From the NCBI GenBank assembly GCA_963576475.1, contig OY754968.1, positions 13,744,616 to 13,808,615 on the forward strand: 64,000 bases of DNA. Reading direction: 5' to 3'. The translations under genes and the position numbers were made by a program. Of the stretch, positions 47,827-60,193 are shown piece by piece. The notes beneath the pieces are model-generated. The model saw only the letters and a program-made list of their open reading frames with translations, was not told the origin of the DNA and searched no databases. This DNA is from Molanna angustata. Its lineage: Eukaryota; Arthropoda; Insecta; Trichoptera; Molannidae. The stretch's first letter is position 1, and the number at the start of each line of letters is the position of its first letter.

Positions 47827-48021
47827 AACGGTTGAAAAGAAGTTATATAATGCAAATGAATCTATACAAATCTACGTTTTAATACAATGAAAGTAGTTGG
47901 GTCACTGGTTGTAGTCCTAGTAGACACAGGGGACTACAACCAGTGACCCAACTACTTTCATTGTATTAAAACGTAGATTTGTATAGATTCATTTGCATTA
48001 TATAACTTCTTTTCAACCGTT
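47827..48021. repeat. Perfect 91-bp inverted repeat, 13-bp spacer
   Basis: Arms 47827-47917 and 47931-48021 are exact reverse complements (start 'AACGGTTGAAAAGAAG', end 'GGTTGTAGTCC'); the spacer is TAGTAGACACAGG. I checked every base of the arms. Confidence 0.95.
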
Positions 48022-48092
48022 CAAAAACCAACATTTTTATACACCTGTCATGTAAATTTTGTATATAACCACTAGTCTCAGTCTTGTAGAGC

Positions 48093-48133
48093 ATTATTCT
48101 GACGATGTGCTTTGCACGAAACGCGTCAATAAT
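48093..48133 (+). ncRNA. Hammerhead-ribozyme-like motif (candidate)
   Basis: Order: stem I strand ATTATT (48093-48098), CTGACGA (CUGANGA core, 48099-48105), stem II GTGC-TTT-GCAC (48107-48117), GAAA (48118-48121), minimal stem III CGCG, UC at 48126-48127, stem I strand AATAAT (48128-48133), exactly complementary. One extra T (48106) between core and stem II is unusual. Minimal hammerheads of this type are known from Penelope-like retroelements. Confidence 0.4.
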
Positions 48134-48365
48134 CCAATAAATATAATAGAACTTTAACCAAGTATTTTTATATTTTTATAACATATCAACGTTAAAGATA
48201 AGCTTTTAACAACTAAAAACTTAGCACATTTTTGATTTGTTTGATGTTACCATGAAGATGCAATAAATGAACCAGTTGTTGCTAAGATAAACAATTTATG
48301 TGTTTCCACATCTAAATAATACCACATTCACCTCCTTCTATTAAAATTTAACACTAAGCATTTTT

Positions 48366-48663
48366 TTAATATGTTATATAGTCGGTCAGATAGGACGACT
48401 GACGTTTTTGCCTGGCAGGACGCAAAGTAACATCATCCTCCATGGTTTCCAAAGTTCTGCTTCCAGGCACTCCTACATAAGGTTTTGGAGAACTAGCAGA
48501 CGGTGACGAACTTTCTGGTGCTGACATTGGGGGTTCTGATATTTCCACAGCTGGTTCAGGAGGAGTTAATTCACTGTCAAGATGAGGATCCTCATCTCCT
48601 CTTGGAGCCAAGTGTCTTAGGGAAACACTAGTTTCTCGCCCGTCTGGAAATCTCACATGAGCA
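48366..48663 (-). pseudogene. Ty3/gypsy pol, C-terminal end
   Basis: Minus-strand frame 'HVRFPDGRETSVSLRHLAPR' to the stop at 48366, with a Pro/Ser/Glu-rich end. It is the continuation of the integrase frame that stops at 49627, separated by the element at 48664-49629. The 'GRETSVSLRHLAP' block is typical of the C-terminal tail of insect Ty3/gypsy integrases. Confidence 0.8.
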
Positions 48664-49629
48664 TGACACTCCTTCGCTTCACGCTGTCCGGAGACTCAGA
48701 TGGCAAGGCCGCTGACCAGCTCCGAACAGCACTCAGCGTAGACGTGTGCAGTTTAGGTGGAGCGCTAGGGACGACGTGAAGCGTCGTCTCAACGTGTCAC
48801 TCCCCTCGGATAAACTGTTAATACTACTTGGACCAAGGTAAGAGAATATTAAAGGCCACTCACCGTGAGGACGTGGTCTCCCAGCTTGGACCCCTGTCGA
48901 TGATGGTGGATCGACAGCCCACCAGGCGTAGTCTGCGTTGACCTACGGGTCGGTGGACGTCCTCGGCCACTGGGAAGGTCCGTGTTCAGCCCAACGTATG
49001 CAAAGAAGATTTAAAACTTATAGTTGGCTTAGAGCCGATGGAAACACCTAGGTGGCACAACCTAACCGAGGGAATCCGTCGGACGAAACCCTGGCAGGCG
49101 ACTCGCCGAAACGCGCAAAGGCCTCTACGGTTCAGCCAAGGCAACAGTTTCAGGAAAAACCCAGCCAGCTGCACCAGGCTTGGCTCAATATAGAGTTTCT
49201 TACTTTCGTTGGGTAGAAAAAATACAATAAAAATTATTGCCGGCTCTGGGGCACCGGACTTGAGACGAGAAGTTATTTATTAATATCGACTGCTGGCGGC
49301 TCGGCCAGACTTAAAAAAAAAATTTCTTTTAGAAAAAAAAAAAAATTGATGCTAAAATAATCGTTCCTCTTTTTTTTAAATTAAAATTCCCACACGCGGC
49401 AAACTCAGCGCGCCTTTTTTCCGTTTCGTATCTCAGCTGACAAGACAAAATGTTGCCATTTCATAAAAAAAATTATCCCAAGTAATAAAATCATCATCAT
49501 TATTTCCCCCAAAATTAATGGTGGTTTCCGCGGTATTTTGGGTAGGTACCCGAAAATACTCGCACGTCATATAGGGGCGTCGGATTTCTCTCGCTAACGT
49601 CACTCGTGACGACTGACCGGCCGGTATCA
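48664..49629 (+). mobile_element. 966-bp element C1, TSD AGCA, inside pol
   Basis: Ends 'TGACACTCC' and 'CCGGTATCA' (TGAYAC inverted), flanked by AGCA (48660-48663 and 49630-49633). Removing it rejoins the integrase frame. It has no open frame. It could be a solo LTR (TG...CA with 4-bp duplication) or a short-TIR DNA element. C2 at 52067-58250 is a relative. Confidence 0.8.
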
Positions 49630-49633
49630 AGCA

Positions 49634-52066
49634 TATTCAGGGTTTGCTTCAATAAGTTCTACTTCTTGCACAATAGGTTCGTACTTATTTCCTCTGACAT
49701 GGTTCCTCAAGAGAACAGGACCAGGGTGAGAGAGCCAAGTAGGCAAAGAGCGACTATTGTATGATCTTCTGGCATGCACGAAGAGGCGTTCATATGGTGA
49801 GTTGGTGGCAGTACATAACAGAGAACGGATTGAATGAAGTGCTGGCTGTAACACTTCTTGCCAACGTTCTATTCCAAAATTCTTAGATATGACTGCAAGT
49901 TGGATGGTTTTCCATATTATGCCATTATACCTTTCTACTTGGCCATTACCTTGTGGTATGTATGCTGTTGTGCGGCTGGTAGCAATACCATGAGAAGTTA
50001 AGAATGTCTTTAACTCACTGGACATAAATGATGACCCTCTATCACTATGTATGTAGGCAGGCATTCCAAATTCAGAGAATATATTTTGCAAATGTGAAAT
50101 AACTGTAGCAGCAGACACATCCGCACATGGGAAAGCAAATGGGAACCTTGAAAACTCATCAACAATAGTAAGAAGGAAACGGTTTTAAGAGACAGCAGGT
50201 AAGGGCCCTTTGAAATCCAGGTTTAACCTTTCAAAAGGAGACGTTGCCTTGATCAATTTACCCTCATTTCTGCAAAATTTACACGAGTTAGTCACCCTTT
50301 TAATATCTTCCAAAGAGAAAGGTAAATTTTTAGCTCTTATCCAATGATACATCCTGGTAATACCCGGATGGCATAAAGAGTCATGCAAGTCATTTAAGTT
50401 GATTTGAGGAATAGTGGCAGCACTTATTCGCGAAAGAGCATCAGCTGTCGCATTTTTGTTGCCAGGGCGGTAGATGATGTCAAATTTGTAACATGCTAGT
50501 TCTAATCTCCACCGCATAATTTTTTTATTTTTAATCTTGCTATTGTGATGTTGATGAAACATAAAAGCAACTGATCTTTGATCAGTAAAAACCTCAAAGT
50601 TTCTGCCAATTAAATAATGTCGCCATATTCTCAGGGATTCTACAATGGCTTATGCCTCTTTTTCAATGGATGAATGCCTTCTTTCAGATGGATTGAGGGT
50701 TCTAGAGAAGAATGCTATGGGGCGCTCAACCTGGCTGAGTGTAGCCCCTATTGCAAACTCAGAGGCATCTGTTTCGACTCGGAATGGGATATTGTCTTCT
50801 ATTGCAGCTAGGGAAGCATTGGCAATATCGGATTTGAGAAAATTGAAAACATTCACAGCTTCCTCCGGAAGGGGAAATGGTACTTTGCCCAAGAGGGGGC
50901 GTATTTTTTTTGAGAAACTGGGGATCCATCGACAATAATGCGCAAACATTCCCAATGCTCGTTGTAGTGAGGATGTATCTCTGGGTACCGGCATATTCAT
51001 CAGGGGAGCTAATCTGTCATGATCAGGTTTTATTACCTTATTGCAAATGGTATACCCCAATAATTTTATAGATTTAGCTTAATATTGGCACTTTTCTTCA
51101 TTTAGGGTTAAATTATATTTCTTAACTGCAGCTAAAAATTTCTCTAAATTGCTGTCATGCTCACTTTGGGTTTTACCACAAATAGTTACATCATCCACAG
51201 ATAGGGGTAAACTCCTTCTAGCTTTTCATTAGCAATGATCATGTCAATAGTTCTCTGAAAACTCGCCACACCGTTTGTGACGCCAAAACGAACACGTAAG
51301 AATTGATACAGTTTTCCATCGGCTTCAAAAGCAGTATATTGTTTCTCTGAGTCTTTGATTGGCACCTGATGGTAGGCACTCCTAAGATCAATTGTGCTGA
51401 ATATTTCATTTTTAGATATCTTGGATATCAACTCCTCGATTTTAGGAAGAGGATACGCATCTAGTAAGGTGAACTTATTGATTGTTCGAGAATAATCTAT
51501 GACCATTCTATGTTTATGAGTGTCCCCTTTGATAACAAATGCTTGAGCACGCCATGGAGAGTTACTAGCTTCTATAACACCTTCGCTCAAGAGCTTGATG
51601 GTTTCAGAGGCAATAAACTTCTTATATTCATTTGTTTGTCGCCTGGACTTGGTTACAATTGGTTTGAAACAGGTGGTACTGAGGCCACGGCAAGAGAGCA
51701 AATACGTAGATGAGGCTTGTCCCCTTTAAAGTTAATCTCCACCAATGAATGGTCACTTAATAGGTTATGACCAATTAGAAAATCTGCACACAGATTTTTC
51801 ATGACTAGTACCTCCACATTATCATACTTATGATCTTGCACCTGAACAGAAATGGTGCAGCATCCAGAAACATCTGTAGTTAGAGATGAGTTTGCCATAG
51901 TAATTTTTCCATAGAACGGATCAACTCGTATGCGACACCTTTTAACATGCACTGCATTGATGAAACTCAGGGAACTGCCAGTGTCAATGAGTGCATTTAG
52001 TTTCACCCCATTTATGAGCACTTTAGTAACTGATTTTTGAAGGCACTGGGGGAAGTTGAAACAGAT
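49634..52066 (-). pseudogene. Ty3/gypsy pol: protease, RT, RNase H, integrase
   Basis: Minus strand, in order: aspartic protease ('LNALIDTGSSLSFINA'), RT ('KHRMVIDYSRTINKFT', 'FSTIDLRSAYHQVPI'), a 2-base insertion exactly at the YxDD catalytic site (about 51200), RNase H ('VETDASEFAIGATLSQ'), then integrase with the HHCC region ('CHPGITRMYHW...CKFCRNEG') and DDE core ('LNLDFKGPLPA', 'HSDRGSSFMSS', 'GNGQVERYNG'). Further damage: stops at about 51079, 50649 and 50188, and element C1 in the integrase. The protease frame overlaps the gag frame by -1, as expected for gag-pol frameshifting. The domain order RT-RH-IN defines Ty3/gypsy. An old non-functional copy. Confidence 0.9.
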
Positions 52067-52324
52067 TGACACCAGCTCTCTCTCTGCGGTCGCAGAGAGG
52101 GCCGTCAGTCCTCTGGACGCAGGGCGTCCTAGTTGTGTAATGTGACCAGCTTCGGTCTTGGATCGAGAGAGAATTGAAGGCACTCACCCCAAGGACGCGG
52201 TCTTTTCCTCTTCGACCGTCTACTGAGGGAGACGCTCAGCAGATCACCCCGTCGCAGACCAGCAGGAAGCTACAGGTGGGTGACGTCCTCAGGTATAGGT
52301 CCTCGATCCAGAACAAAAGAAAAA

Positions 52325-54137
52325 AGAGAAGCGATTGCAGACCTTTAACGAACCATGACGGATCCATTGCTAACTCTGCCACCGACAAAGCTAAACTTCT
52401 CGGTAAATTATTTGCAGATAACTCAACCCTTGACGACGGAGGAAAAACTCCTCAACCAGTTCCACATTGTGGTTTTAAAATGAACGAAGTAAGGATTAAC
52501 TTCTCTGAGGTTTTACTCGCCATCCGAGGGTTGGATGTTAACAAAGCTAATGGACCAGATGGAATTCCCGTTCTTGTGTTAAAAAAATGCTCCGCCGAAC
52601 TAGCCCCAGTTCTCACTAAACTCTTCAAACTCTCGTTTAAAACTGGTATTGTCCCATGTGACTGGAAAAAAGCGGTCATCCACCCAATTCCCAAAAAAGG
52701 TGATCGCTCCAAGCCATCTAACTACCGACCCATCGCTATTACTTCTGTACTCTCCAAAATAATGGAAAGGGTACTAAACACCAAGTTGATCACATACCTC
52801 GAAGCAAACAAAATTTTAAGCGACCGCCAATATGGATTTCGTGGAAATCGATCTTGTGGCGATCTACTCGCGTATGTGACATCCGTTTGGGGTCGAGTTA
52901 TGGAACGCTTTGGAGAAGCTCAAACTGTCGCCCTTGACATCTCTAAAGCTTTCGACCGGGTTTGGCACCGAGGTCTCTTAATGAAACTCCCTTCTTATGG
53001 ACTACCCCAGTCTCTGTGTACTTGGATTGCGAATTTTTTAAAAGATCGCGAAGTCATAACTGTAGTGGACGGTTGCTCTTCTTCTCCCCATTCCATTAAT
53101 GCGGGAGTCCCTCAAGGGTCCATTCTATCTCCAACCCTATTCCTCCTACATATCAATGACTTGCTCTTACGCGCCCCCATCCACTGTTACGCTGATGACA
53201 GCACAGTCCATGACAATTTCTCTTTTGACAAACCTCCTAAACAGAGTGAAATATCAGAAGCCCGGAAAGACCTTCATCAAAAAATAAATAGCTACCTCCA
53301 CTCAATCAATACCTGGGGTGAAAGTAATCTTGTTTCATTTAACGTCTCAAAAACCCAAGCCTGTCTAATTTCTGCGAAGAGAAACCCCAATGAATTGCAA
53401 GTGTCTTTCAACGGAAGCACCCTACCTAACAGCAGCTCTATCGACCTGCTTGGAGTATCTATAACGAACCAATTACACTACAAGGGCTCCATCGAAGCTA
53501 AGGTGAAACTCGCCTCCAAAAAATTGAGCGTACTATATAGAGCGCGCAGATATTTTACTAAGACCCAGATCTGTATACTCTACAAAGCGCAAATACGCCC
53601 AATTATTGAATATGGCAGTCACCTCTGGAGTGGCGCCCCCCAATACCTACTGAATACCCTCGACGCTGTCCAAAGGCGTGCTATACGTCTGATTGATGAT
53701 CCATCACTGACTGATGGATTGCAATCACTAGAACACAGACGCAGAGTCGGTATTTTAAGTTTATTCTATAGATACTACCACGGGAATTGCTCAGAAGAAC
53801 TTGCATCTTTGGTCCCTCCTCCACCCACTCGCAACAGAGTCACTCGCTTCACTCAATCGCAGCATCCATTCACAGTGGACCTTCAACATATACGAACAAG
53901 TCGCTTCTCGAACTCCTTTATTAACACAGCAGCCCGACTGTGGAACGATCTTCCGAATTCTGTGTTTCCATCTTCGTACAACCCGGGTCTTTTTAAAATC
54001 CGAATTAATAAACTCTTTTCTAGATTGCAAACCCCTCCCAACGCTACGTAGTGCGCTTCTTCGGAACAGTAAAATGGACCCAAATCCTAATAGCTGGCGT
54101 CCCCTACGTAGACATGTTAAAAAAAAAAAAAAAAAAG
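52325..54137 (+). mobile_element. Jockey-like LINE, 5' truncated, intact RT frame
   Basis: Open without a stop to 54051, about 575 residues of genuine LINE. It lacks the endonuclease and the start of the ORF. The apparent ATG at 52174 is in flanking element C2. RT motifs in order: 'NGPDGIPVLVLKKC', 'NYRPIAITSVLSKIMERVL', 'QYGFRGNRSCGDLLAYV', 'VALDISKAFDRVWHRGLL', 'GVPQGSILSPTLFLLHINDL', catalytic 'CYADDSTVH', 'FNVSKTQACLIS', 'SIDLLGVSITN'. The C-terminal 'QIRPIIEYGSHLWSG' and 'RLWNDLPNSVFPSSYNPGLF' follow. A 3' UTR of about 65 bp and a poly(A) of about 17 finish it. A 5'-truncated near-identical copy is at 3196-4301. An uninterrupted frame and tail indicate recent insertion. Confidence 0.9.
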
Positions 54138-55119
54138 ACGAGAAATTCTGGGTCAAGGGCGCGACAGGCTATGGTGATCCTCCCCTCCACATGGTTACAA
54201 AAGGGGGGCCCTGGCTTGCGCTAGGGCAGACACTTCCCAGGCCGTCGGCGCCTCGAGTCAGTAATAAGATATAGTCAGGTGTTAAAATAAAAAAAATTGC
54301 AAGTTACGAGGCGCACTACGGCCTGAGAAGCTGCTTCTATCCTTCGGCTGCAGTCTGAAGAGGCCTCTACAGTTACAAAAAATGCTGCCGAAAGATTTAC
54401 AAAAAAAAATTACCGCGTGGCGGAGGTACCTTGTTCAGTTTGGGGCAGTTTGCGCCTCTTGAGTGGCAAGACCGATAGAACTCGATCTGCAGGCTGATTT
54501 TGTATAAACACCAGAGGAGAAGAAAGGAGTTAAGTACTATTTTATCTGTGGATTTAGCTCGTTAACACCAATGTATGTATATTTTTGGTATTTTGTAAGC
54601 GAATTTTCTTTCATTGTCTTAACCCCAATAAAATACTCGGAGTTAAAATTATTTATTTATTTGTAGAATAAGAGTTATCTCCTGTCAAATCACGCGACGA
54701 ATTTACTTCTATATTTTCTATGCACACGAGTTTGATATTGTAAAATTGACTAATTACAGTAATTACTTCATCCATAATCATTTACAAGGTGTGTATTATT
54801 TATCTTGTACAATATTCATACATATTACTAACCAAATTTATTATTTATTTTTGTATTTGTCTCGTTTATACATTCGTTGTTAATTTTTCGACTTAGGTCT
54901 TTGGAAGCTTAATATTTCATGAATTTGACGTTTCAAACACAGAAACATGACGTATTTATTTGAGTATAATAATATAACATGTGGATACTAATCACGTTTT
55001 GTTTATTTGCAGCATGTCACACTTATTTTTGCGAGCTTTAAAAGACGATGAAAAGCGATAAAAAGACGATGGTCCGTTGGACATGTCGAACGATGTATTT
55101 GTCGCACATTGGCACATTA

Positions 55120-55735
55120 CAGAATTAACCATTCATTGTTTGTTGTCCAGAATTAAAACTCCACATCCCAGTACTTCAGAGGCGCACAGCAGTTAAAAGT
55201 AGAATTAAAAAGTATGTACCTACAATAACCTATCCTAAATTTGTTCTTGATAACAAATTTAGTGTTTAATACATTCGTAGAGCCAACAAATAAGCTACAG
55301 CGCCCTTGGAGTGATCTTGTATCATTAAGCTCTTCGTTCGAAGTACAATCAGCTAGATTATGGAATAGTCTTAGTCCGGATATTGCGTCGTCTTACTCAC
55401 TTAGTATTTTCAAGAAAAAACTAAAGAAGGAATATTTATCCTTGAACACTTGATCCCGATTTCCTTACCTGTCCTTACCATATCCTTTTTTCTTGCTATG
55501 AATTATTATTTTTTTTTTTGTTTTAATAGTATTTATGTAAGTGTTATACGTATTTTCATTGATTTCTTTTACTCATATTTATTTGCTGTTGTACATACAC
55601 AATGTTGTAATACTTCGTAATCTGGTTGGTTGGAAGAAATTGCCTAATGGCAATAAGCCCGCCAGTGTACAATTATATTTGTTTATATTATGTACAAGAA
55701 GATGTATAAATAAAATAAATAAATAAAATAAATAA
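55120..55735 (+). mobile_element. CR1/Jockey-like LINE 3' end
   Basis: The frame at 55241-55453 encodes 'FEVQSARLWNSLSPDIASSY' and 'LSIFKKKLKKEYLSL'. Its 3' end is 'TTGGAAGAAATTGCC' 'TAATGGCAATAAGC' 'CCGCCA' and AAATA repeats. Upstream broken frames continue the C-terminal region. Confidence 0.7.
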
Positions 55736-56740
55736 ATAAATAAACGGCGCTTTGTAAATTCTATTTATTATATATCATATTCTATTTATCATAGGCCAGA
55801 GAGAACATCTATTTACATTTTTTTAATATTCTGCTCCAATCAATTGTTTTTGCATAGCGCCTTATGCTGATCCATGTGGCATAGTGGGAGTTTGTTTTAA
55901 CTTCAGTTAATTCACGACTCAATAACACATTACTTTGTTATAATGTATATAATGAAATGTTTAAATTTAAATAACTGAAAAAAATATTGGAGCATAAAAA
56001 AATATAAAAGCACATTGTTCTATAATATGAAGATAATTAAACATCATATACACATAAAAGTACTAGTTTTACCTTTTTATACTGCTTCATATTAATATGC
56101 ATAGTATTTATGTAGTGCGTTTGATAATTCACACTCACATGTTAAGAGCAGATAATTCTGAAACTATATATTTTGTTGGAAAAAAATAGGATATAAAGAA
56201 AACACAAGCATGAACATTTTTGAACCATGAATCATTATAGTGGCCAAAGTAAATTATTTTATTAACCTTGTCTATTATTTTTACAAATATGTAATTGAAA
56301 TCTTGCAATCATCAGTGTGTCGCACATGTTTGGAAGCCATATTATGTAATAGCTTTGCAGTATAGTATAATATGGTAAACTGCTGCAGGAATTCTTGAGC
56401 CAGACAGAGTTGAGCTGATACCGAAGAAGAAGTTACTGCTGACATCATAATATACTATTGATTACTTCTATACATGTATATATTATATCTGCAATAAATA
56501 AAAAACAATTTTACTACTATGTATGATATTTAATTATAAAAATAATAAAAGGCAGACTCAAAATTTCATGATAAAATTATGATGCTCTTTTTTTGTCCAT
56601 TCTAAACAAGAAATTATTTATAAAAAAAACGTTAACCCATGATATTACCCAAATTACAATTTAAAAGGATAAAGGCTCATTTTTCAGTAAATTAGAATGT
56701 TTTACCAACTCTATGTGAATATTTTCTCTATTTCTAGGTT

Positions 56741-57498
56741 TGTTTCTCCGATGAGTCCTGTATTGAAATTTTGATGGATAAATCAAATTTTGTACGACGA
56801 AGAGAGGGTGAAAAATTTAAGGAAGAATGTCTCGTGCAAAGGGTGAAGCACCCATTAAAGATTATGGTCTGGTCTGTCATCAGTGGTCAGGGTACTGGAA
56901 GACTGTACATTGTTAAAAATACCATGCGTCAGGACCAATACATTGATGTCCTCAAAGATAAACTGATTCCTCAGGCAATGGAATGGTTTCCAAATGGAAA
57001 ATTTATATTCTAACATGACTCTGCACCATGCCATAAGGCAAAAAGAGTCACATTGTTTTTACAGGCACAAAAAATAGATGTCCTACCCTGGCCAGGAAAC
57101 TCTCCAGACCTAAATTCCATTGAAAATTTATGGGAACTACTAAAACGAGGGATTTCGACTATATTGGTCACAAATAAAAGGGATTTGATAGAGAGATTAA
57201 TAAATATTTGGCATCATAATGATAATTTAAAAAAACAGTGTGAAAATTTAATAAACAGCATGCCTGGAAGAGTAGAAGCAGTGATAAATATTGACACGCA
57301 TTTGGTTTTCATATGTTTTTTTTCAATTCTAATAAATAAATTCCTTTTTTATATACATTTTTCAATTCTATATACCCATATTTTTAAAATACAATTGATA
57401 TATAATGGTCCGTAGAAATGAAATTAGAGAATTATACCAAAAAAGTCTAAAAATAGTAAAAATGTTGGGTGGCTCTAATTTTTTGAGCCCCCACTGTA
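56741..57498 (+). pseudogene. Tc1-like transposase, 3' part
   Basis: Frames from 'VCFSDESCIEILMDKSNF' (first catalytic D region) through 'PLKIMVWSVISGQGTGRLYI' to a stop at 57011-57013 just before 'HDSAPCHKA' (second D), then 'LPWPGNSPDLNSIENLWELL' (third acidic residue E), to about 57290. DDE spacing and motifs fit Tc1. The N-terminal DNA-binding half is missing. An end 'GAGCCCCCACTGTA' near 57496 fits a Tc1-type terminus. The mate was not found, so the left side is deleted. Confidence 0.85.
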
Positions 57499-58250
57499 GT
57501 ACCTATAGTTGAAAGTTAAAATACTTTCATAACATAAAATTGAGTCGTTTGACGTAACACCATTTCAATTAAAATTTTATTTAAAACATGTTATTTATAA
57601 AAAGCATCGAGTAAATAAGCTATAAAATACAAAACAATGAATGAAAATAGAGTATATACCTTGCTAAATATTAATAAAATAAACAAAAAACACACGATTA
57701 GCTGTCAAAATCGGAGAAATGCGGGTAAATGTACGAGATTGCCATATGTAAATTAAACTGGACATAGAAATTTTATTTACATATAGCAAATTTATACTAA
57801 TGTTTGGGTCACGCCCCCCTTCAGTTTTCTCACGGAGTTAACACCGGAAAACTCCATACAAAATACCAAATTCCGAGATTTCTCGGGAGTTACGACAAGA
57901 GTTAAGACAACTCTTGGTGTTTCATACAAAATCAGCCTGCTGTTGGGATTCTCTGGCGGAATCCCAAGGGTTCTTTCTGTTATAAAGTCGGTTTTTTTTG
58001 TGTGCCGGAGAGTGTCCGGCCGTCGAATAAAAAAATCAGCTGATCAGCTGTTGGTAGCTGTCAGAGTCTCTGTTTGAAAAAAGTTCAAATCATTGTCCAA
58101 AAAAAAATGCCATATAAAAAAATTTAAATTAATTTCCCCAGAATCCCGCTGACGGTCGGGGTAGGTTCCGCGGAGAAATTTAGTCACAACCTACTCGAAT
58201 AGGACGGTGGATCTCTCTCGCGGACATGGGGCCGAGGCGGGCCGGTATCA

Positions 58251-58835
58251 AGATGCCAGGAGGTTTGTCGAAGCACTAGCATGCTGCGATTTAGATTTGC
58301 ATGATCTCTGGAAATGTCCTTTTTTCCCGCAACTTCGGCAAATTGAATCTTTTGATGGGCAGGCAGTCCGAGGATGGTAATCATTTCCACAGAAATAACA
58401 CCCTTTTGAGCGAATGGGGGTAACTGCTGCTAGCTGAGAATCATTATTGTTAATGTGTTCTATAATAAACCCTGTAATGGCACTTTGAGAAAGGTAAGAA
58501 GCTAAGTGGTGTTCTGCCAGTTCCAGGGTTCTAGCTTGATCAAAGGCATTGTCAAGAGTGATGGTTGTGTTCTCCAGTAGTCTCTGACGTATGCGATAGT
58601 TTCTCAGGCCGCGTATGAAAGCATCCCTTACATACTCATTTTTATTTTGTTCTGCACTTACAGCTTTGAAGTTGCAATCTTTGCTAAGTTGTTTTAATAC
58701 TTGGAGGTACTCATGAATAGTCTCACCAGTTTGTTGTGCTCTAGATGCCAAACAATGCCTCGCAAATATCTCGTTTCTTTTGGTTATGTAAAGAGAATCT
58801 AGAACTGCAATAGCGTCGTCGTAGTTAGAACAGTC
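58251..58835 (-). pseudogene. Ty3/gypsy gag, C-terminal half
   Basis: Minus-strand frame from 58835 ('[20 protein letters not shown]', then '[19 protein letters not shown]') to the insertion at 58250. Two zinc knuckles are seen: [14 protein letters not shown] (C-x2-C-x4-H-x4-C) and [14 protein letters not shown]. They mark the nucleocapsid part. The N-terminal half is lost at the (TA)n array, where the match stops at once. Its stop codon lies inside element C2. The unbroken gag frame runs on into the pol-overlap after C2 is removed. Confidence 0.85.
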
Positions 58836-58838
58836 ATT

Positions 58839-60193
<1,355 letters not shown>

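Larger units (their letters stand above)
47431..48326 (-). mobile_element. Probable LTR of the Ty3/gypsy element
   Basis: On the minus strand, a purine tract 'AGAAGGAGGTGAA' lies about 25 bp after the pol stop and is followed at once by 'TGTGGTATTATTTAGATG'. The 896-bp segment ends 'TTTCCTCTACA'. TG...CA ends and the purine tract argue for an LTR. It contains a roughly 120-bp direct duplication (47475-47665, 'AACTATCTTAAATTCACCCC' twice) and the perfect inverted repeat. No second copy is in the window, so the right boundary is inferred. Confidence 0.5.
54490..57939. mobile_element. 3.4-kb TIR element, TSD CTG, with nested insertions
   Basis: Inverted ends 'CAGGCTGATTTTGTATAAAC' (left) and the matching right end (57920-57939), flanked by CTG (54487-54489, 57940-57942). 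Inside are a LINE 3' end and a Tc1-like relic; neither is its own transposase. The 3-bp duplication suggests PIF/Harbinger or similar, which is uncertain. Confidence 0.65.
52067..58250 (+). mobile_element. Element C2, TSD AGAT, inflated by nested insertions
   Basis: Ends 'TGACACCAGC' and 'GGGCCGGTATCA', flanked by AGAT (52063-52066, 58251-58254). Removing it rejoins gag and pol of the gypsy element. Subtracting the LINE (52325-54137) and the TIR element (54490-57939) leaves about 0.9 kb, close to the 966 bp of C1. Shared internal blocks include 'AAGGC..ACTCACC' and 'GGCCTCTAC(A/G)GTT'. Confidence 0.8.

Noticed and set aside
52174..52320. N-terminal 50 residues of the long RT frame at 52174
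   Set aside because: They lie in element C2; the reading frame is open there by chance.
54653..55110. Coding part of the CTG-flanked TIR element
   Set aside because: No open frame or transposase motif found.
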